Source: Pyxicephalus adspersus
Taxonomy: Eukaryota; Chordata; Amphibia; Anura; Pyxicephalidae
NCBI RefSeq assembly: GCF_032062135.1
Contig: NC_092863.1
Location: 14,473,502 to 14,537,501 of the forward strand
Direction: 5' to 3'
Length of the DNA: 64,000 nt
Numbering within the stretch: the stretch's first letter is position 1; every line of letters begins with the position of its first letter. The notes under the pieces are model-generated. The model worked only from the letters and a program-made list of their open reading frames with translations. It searched no databases and was not told the DNA's origin. Below are positions 59,232 through 64,000 of the stretch, in pieces. The position numbers and the translations under genes were made by a program.

Positions 59232-62200
59232 GTAAGCCACCAGCTAATAGACATCTTAGGCTATTTCATTCCCTGGTACTGGACAATAGAATTGATATTG
59301 TTAGTGATAAAATATTTTAAAAGCAGATCAGTTCTACAATATTTTGATTTAAAGATGTCAGATATGTGGCATGGATCCACCAAAAGGTAACAGGAAGTGT
59401 TGTTGGCCAACTAGACACCAAATTAGCCCTTTTACAATGATCTGTTATTGTTTCATCGTGCTTAAACATGGTTCAGCTTAGCCAGAATCCTTCAGTATAG
59501 ACAATCATTAAATTCCAACATCATTAGGTTCATCATGTCAGCAATTAATGTGAGAGGCTCAGGAGTGTATTTTTGATTTGGAATATAGGCCATAAATTCC
59601 CAGAGTCCTCTGCAACAAGAACAAGACTCAATGTATGTCAAGGCATCTAGCCTTGCCGAGTCTCCATGACAGCTAGAAATGGAGATCTATCTAGGCTGGT
59701 ATTGTTGACACAAACAAGCTTGCTATCGGTATTTGATAGTGCTAATGCCTAATATATTTACCTCACCTAAACCCTAAATGATTATTTTGTAGAATTTAGA
59801 CAGAAAAGCAGTGGTGGCTTGGTCCAGTCTGCTCGTCTTTCTGTCTAGGTTTCTATGTATAGATCGAGGCTTCCAGCAAAGCTGGTGTTTTTCTCGGATT
59901 CATTACTGTACAACACTCTGAGCTGTTTGAATGTAGGAAGTGTGTGTCTGTTTGACACTTCCTGCTGCGGGGACAGTGGCAGGCTGGCAGGGTGTGTGTG
60001 CATATGGTGGGGAGATCTCCCCCCCAACTTCCTGTTATTGGGGCTATCAATGGTATACAATGACACAGCTGCAGTGATGAATGTAGAGCTTTTTACAGAC
60101 CAGAAATATTTCATGGCACCCAGTTTAATAAGGCGTGTAGTAATGTGGTTAAAAATGTAGTCAGCCAAAAAGTAGTTGTCTACTTCTGGCTGCTGGGCAT
60201 GACCTTCTGTTTTTCAAAAATTGTCATGGGTTTAGAAGTGTTCAATGCTAGGCCACATTCCTTGGTCCTCTAGTATATGATAAAAAGTGACTGATTCAGT
60301 CTATGCTTATAAGCCATGTACCCTAAAGCAATCAATGGTGCTAATCAATAAAAGATCAAATGTGATCTGGTTGCAAGGAAACAGCTATTTTTGGGCATAC
60401 TGACTAGTGGCCCGACTATAGGAGCCACTGTGATCCTTACTTGAAGCTACAAGGAGTCCACATGCAGGTATTTTCACTTTTGCCATTTTCATAAAAGGAT
60501 TTTGCGAATCTGAAACTGGATTATGGATAGCAAGACCATCATTTGGTTCTCAGAGCTGCCTGTTGAAATAAGAATCCCTGAGTCAGTCCATCGAAAAACG
60601 GTAAATTCACTACCTGGTACGTTCTATAAGGCCCGGGCCACATTAGTATTTCTTTCAGTAGTGACAGAATCACAAAGGGTTTACTGTCAATCTGATGTTC
60701 CTCCCCCTCCTGCCATTAGGGTTCTGTAACATTTCAACCAGAATGGAAATTGTGTCCATTGAACTGGAGGCTGCACTTTAGTAAGGTTCAACCAGCTGTT
60801 AAATATCCAGTTTATGGATCTTAAAGTGAGTCTAGTGAAATAGAAACCAGGAAGCTGCCATTTCTGATTCTTTTGTAAAGATGGGACTACTAAAAAGGTC
60901 ATTAGGATCTGTGGGGACGTGTCATACAGGTGATTCTGCTGCTGGTGACCCATCACCCACATATCTCAATGGGATCACTTCCTTGCTAGCTTGCTCAACT
61001 TCCCTTGCAAGAGGAAGCAAATGAGCAACATCAGATGGCTGACTAGTGAGGGGGCAACTCCATAAAAACAGGTAAATGGCCTCCTAGTGGTGCTGTAGTT
61101 AGAAAGTTGGCAACACCAACAAGAGATCTTATGTCACATGGACTCTAAACTGGTGCATGATGGCCAGTTTTGCTACTGGGGACACAAGGGCAAGGTTAAG
61201 CAGTGAAGTAGGAAAAGTCTATACCAATGGATGCTTGTTCCAGGTTAGTGACTCACCAGTTGGTGAACTGGAGATTAAGGTCCAATGGCCCATACCTTGT
61301 AGAAATAGCAGGTTCCCCTTCAATCATACACCGGATCCATCCATCTAGCAATGAGCTCTGTGTACTAGCTAGAGCAATTACAGTCCCACACTACCTGTTG
61401 GATTCCATTTTTTGTAATGTGGAGAAGTTACACCTACACACTAATAGAATCCCCATACAGGAAGCTAGAGGGGGTAAGTCATCCATCCATGTTTCATTAA
61501 TATACTGGATCACTATGGTGGACTGACCCAACATTTATTTTTCTAAACGTTTTAGAACCTAAATAGCATATCCAATGTTCCAATATATGCAAAATAATTG
61601 CATCCCATACAACTATTACTGTTTATTTTCATAGTGCTGATACCAATACAACGTCCAGTATGAAATGTAAGCTACAATGAATTAGCTTTCCAATTGGTTT
61701 CCAATTGCATTTCAGGTTTGACATTGAAATAATATCACAAAATCATTCTGCTACTATACCTTGCATCTTTCACATTATATTGTGTTTGCTATGTCAAAGC
61801 AAAGTCATTATCTATGCTATGTCATTATCTATTTCTGTTGATCCTATGGAATGCAAATAAACACAAAAGTCTGATTCTAGCTTACAGCGGAAGTTTTTTT
61901 ACTATCATGTGATGAGTTGTGGTTAACAAGCTGTGATGTATGATAGAGTGCCACCAGGAAACGCACAGAAGGCTGTGTGTACATCATATGCAAACTAGTA
62001 TCACATTGTGTCATGCAGAAATGTGTAACACAAAACAAGAAATAGATGTTGCCAACCATGTTAGAAGTTGTCACTTATTTCCAAGAACAAATGAAATGAT
62101 TTACATATTAGTTGGTCACCATGAACATGTTTAAGATTTTGGTATTGAAATTCCTAAACAGTAATATTTGTATTACTTCTGCTTACATTTGATTATCAAT

Positions 62201-64000
62201 GTAAGAGCTTACAGTTAGTTGACCAACTTTACAGATCAACCAGGCCAGAAACAGCTTTAGAATTTGCAGAATGATAGCAGAGAAGTGAAATTTGTACACA
62301 TTGAATTTATCCTCCTTATATATAATACTTACTTTTTCAGATGTCCCTTACTGTTACACAGTGTCTGATCCCTCTCCATTACATGCGGTGCTTCATCCCT
62401 TTCTATCACATACATCACCTTATTCCTCACTACAACATGCCATGGATTATTCCTCTTTTTTACAATCATTGGCTCACTCCACTCTATTGCATGTAATGCC
62501 TCATCAATTTTAATTACACACGGTACTTTATCCCTCTGTATTAAATACAGTATGCAGTGCCCCATGCCTCTGTATTACATGCAGTGCCCCATGCCTCTGT
62601 ATTACATGCAGTGCCTCATCCCTCTCTTTTACACAATTTATCCCTTTCAATCACTCACAACACCTCATTCCTCACTTTAAAATACCTGGGATTATTCCTC
62701 TTCTATGCATATTGCGGCTCAACCCACTTTGTTTCATGTAATTCCTCACCTATCCAATTATACCCAGTGGCCCATACCCCTGTATTACATGCAGTGCCTC
62801 ATCCCTATCTTTTACACACTTTATCCCTTTCAATCACTCAGAACACCTCATTCCTCACTTTAAAATACCATGGATTATTCCTCTTCTACTTCTTTACATA
62901 TAGTGGCTCTTCTCTTTTTTTTGCATACAATGCCTCATCCATCTCAATCCCACACAGTGCCTCATCCCTCTGTACTACATGTTATTCCTGTACCTTTTTA
63001 GCTCTGGGGGATACCAAGCACTGCTGGTATCCCCCAAAGTAAACAGCCTATACCCCTTTAGTAAATCAACCTCAGTGCTTCAAACAACCATACAGGATCT
63101 GCTGTGTTGTTCCCTATAGATTTACTGTAGGTCCAACTATTTTTTTTACATAATGTACAAATCTGTGTGTATTAGTTCTAACAAAATGCATTAAAGGATG
63201 TTGCTGGCTTATCAAACCAGTAGAGCTGCCTTGGAAGCACTCACTAATCACATGTAATGCCTTGGACAAGTATTAGGTATGGGGGCAGGAAGAGTGGCTC
63301 CACATTCTCAGTGTCTACCACTTATGGATCACCCCTGATGAAGAGCAGGGCTAAACATACAGTCCATTTACACCTTTGTGGTGCATTAATGCATGTGATT
63401 TGTGTTGTGCATTGCATTAAGGCAGTCCAATGAAAATAAATGGGCTGCATACATACTCCAACATGCCAGATACATTGCATTGCTAATGTTTTGGGACCAG
63501 AATATGGCAGCTCATCTCACATGCCTTCCACAAGTTGCAGTAATATAAGAATCACTGCACTGCAGAAGTGTAACTGGGTCTCAAGATATTTTATTTATGT
63601 ATTTATTTTTTGTTTCCATGGTTTTTATTACCTTTGAATTATATAAACAATACAAAAAGTGAGGAGTGTAACAACTAAGGGGGCTTGGTTGTAGACAGTG
63701 GTTCTGTTTTTTTTTAGATTTATAATAGCAATAAGTAATAAAACCCCAAAATGGGGCCATCTTCTTCTTAATTTATAATTGTGTAAGGTAGGGAGAGGGG
63801 TCCGAGGAGGAAGGTTACCCGGCTGAAACAATGGTTCAGCATATTGATAGGTCTAGGGATGTCTTTCTCAAAAGATAGTCATGGGGAGTTTGGAGTTTTA
63901 GTAGTTTCTTTAGCCACTACCGAGATAAGGGTCCTAGGTGTTGTAAAATGTTAAAGGTTTGTTACAGAGTGGTTTATCATTAGATATGATACAGTTAAGC
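59232..64000 (+). other. PPP1R9B: PPP1R9B intron 1 (partial)
   Basis: No segment resembling the next expected exon (human VFSTYSNEDYDRR) is present, so the intron exceeds 4.7 kb. It contains the tandem array at 62.3-63.0 kb; otherwise nothing recognised. Confidence 0.75.
62340..63000 (+). repeat. Higher-order pyrimidine-rich tandem array
   Basis: Contains an exact 27-bp doublet GTGCCCCATGCCTCTGTATT... at 62557 and 62584, and a 183-bp higher-order period (GTGCCTCATCCCT at 62611 and 62794; CCTCATTCCTCACTTTAAAA about 183 apart). An earlier, more diverged copy lies at about 62370-62540. Confidence 0.8.

Noticed and set aside
62557..63042. 161-residue His/Leu/Ser-rich ORF
   Set aside because: It lies entirely in the 27/183-bp tandem array; the protein repeats mirror the DNA repeats.

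Overview
This is a stretch of vertebrate nuclear DNA, most likely from a frog. Long AT-rich introns separate short exons with canonical splice sites, and the intergenic DNA is full of decayed transposons, a tRNA-headed SINE, minisatellites and (TA)n runs. The three conserved genes are COL1A1 (+), SGCA (-) and PPP1R9B (+). They occur in the order and relative orientation I know from human 17q21.33. 'Frog' is inferred from protein divergence and repeat style; I cannot name a species.

Layout. Bases 1-10243 hold the 3' part of COL1A1: 29 exons, from the equivalent of human exon 23 to the stop codon. Its 3' UTR has two poly(A) signals (10689 and 11413). A single-exon gene for a secreted fibrinogen-related protein of the MFAP4 type lies at 14463-15278 on the minus strand, with its own TATA box and poly(A) signal. 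Bases 15.4-30.6 kb carry no recognisable gene, only repeats. SGCA (alpha-sarcoglycan) occupies 30749-41935 on the minus strand as eight confidently placed coding exons, one only 27 bp long, plus a candidate first exon at 42989-43040. Bases 43-58 kb are repeat-rich intergenic DNA with nested transposons, two SINE copies and one orphan exon-like ORF. PPP1R9B (neurabin-2/spinophilin) starts at 58083. Its large first coding exon ends at 59231, and the rest of the window is intron 1.

The genes do not form an operon-like unit. COL1A1 encodes the main fibrillar collagen chain, the MFAP4-like protein is probably extracellular, SGCA is a dystrophin-complex membrane protein, and PPP1R9B is an actin and PP1 scaffold. 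I found no bacterial-style system, CRISPR array or viral gene cluster, and nothing that I can defend as a new biological system. The most unusual items are the intronless MFAP4-like gene between COL1A1 and SGCA, a 13-unit 34-bp minisatellite without a single indel, a repeat array that carries six consensus 5' splice sites, and a transposon nested in another transposon.
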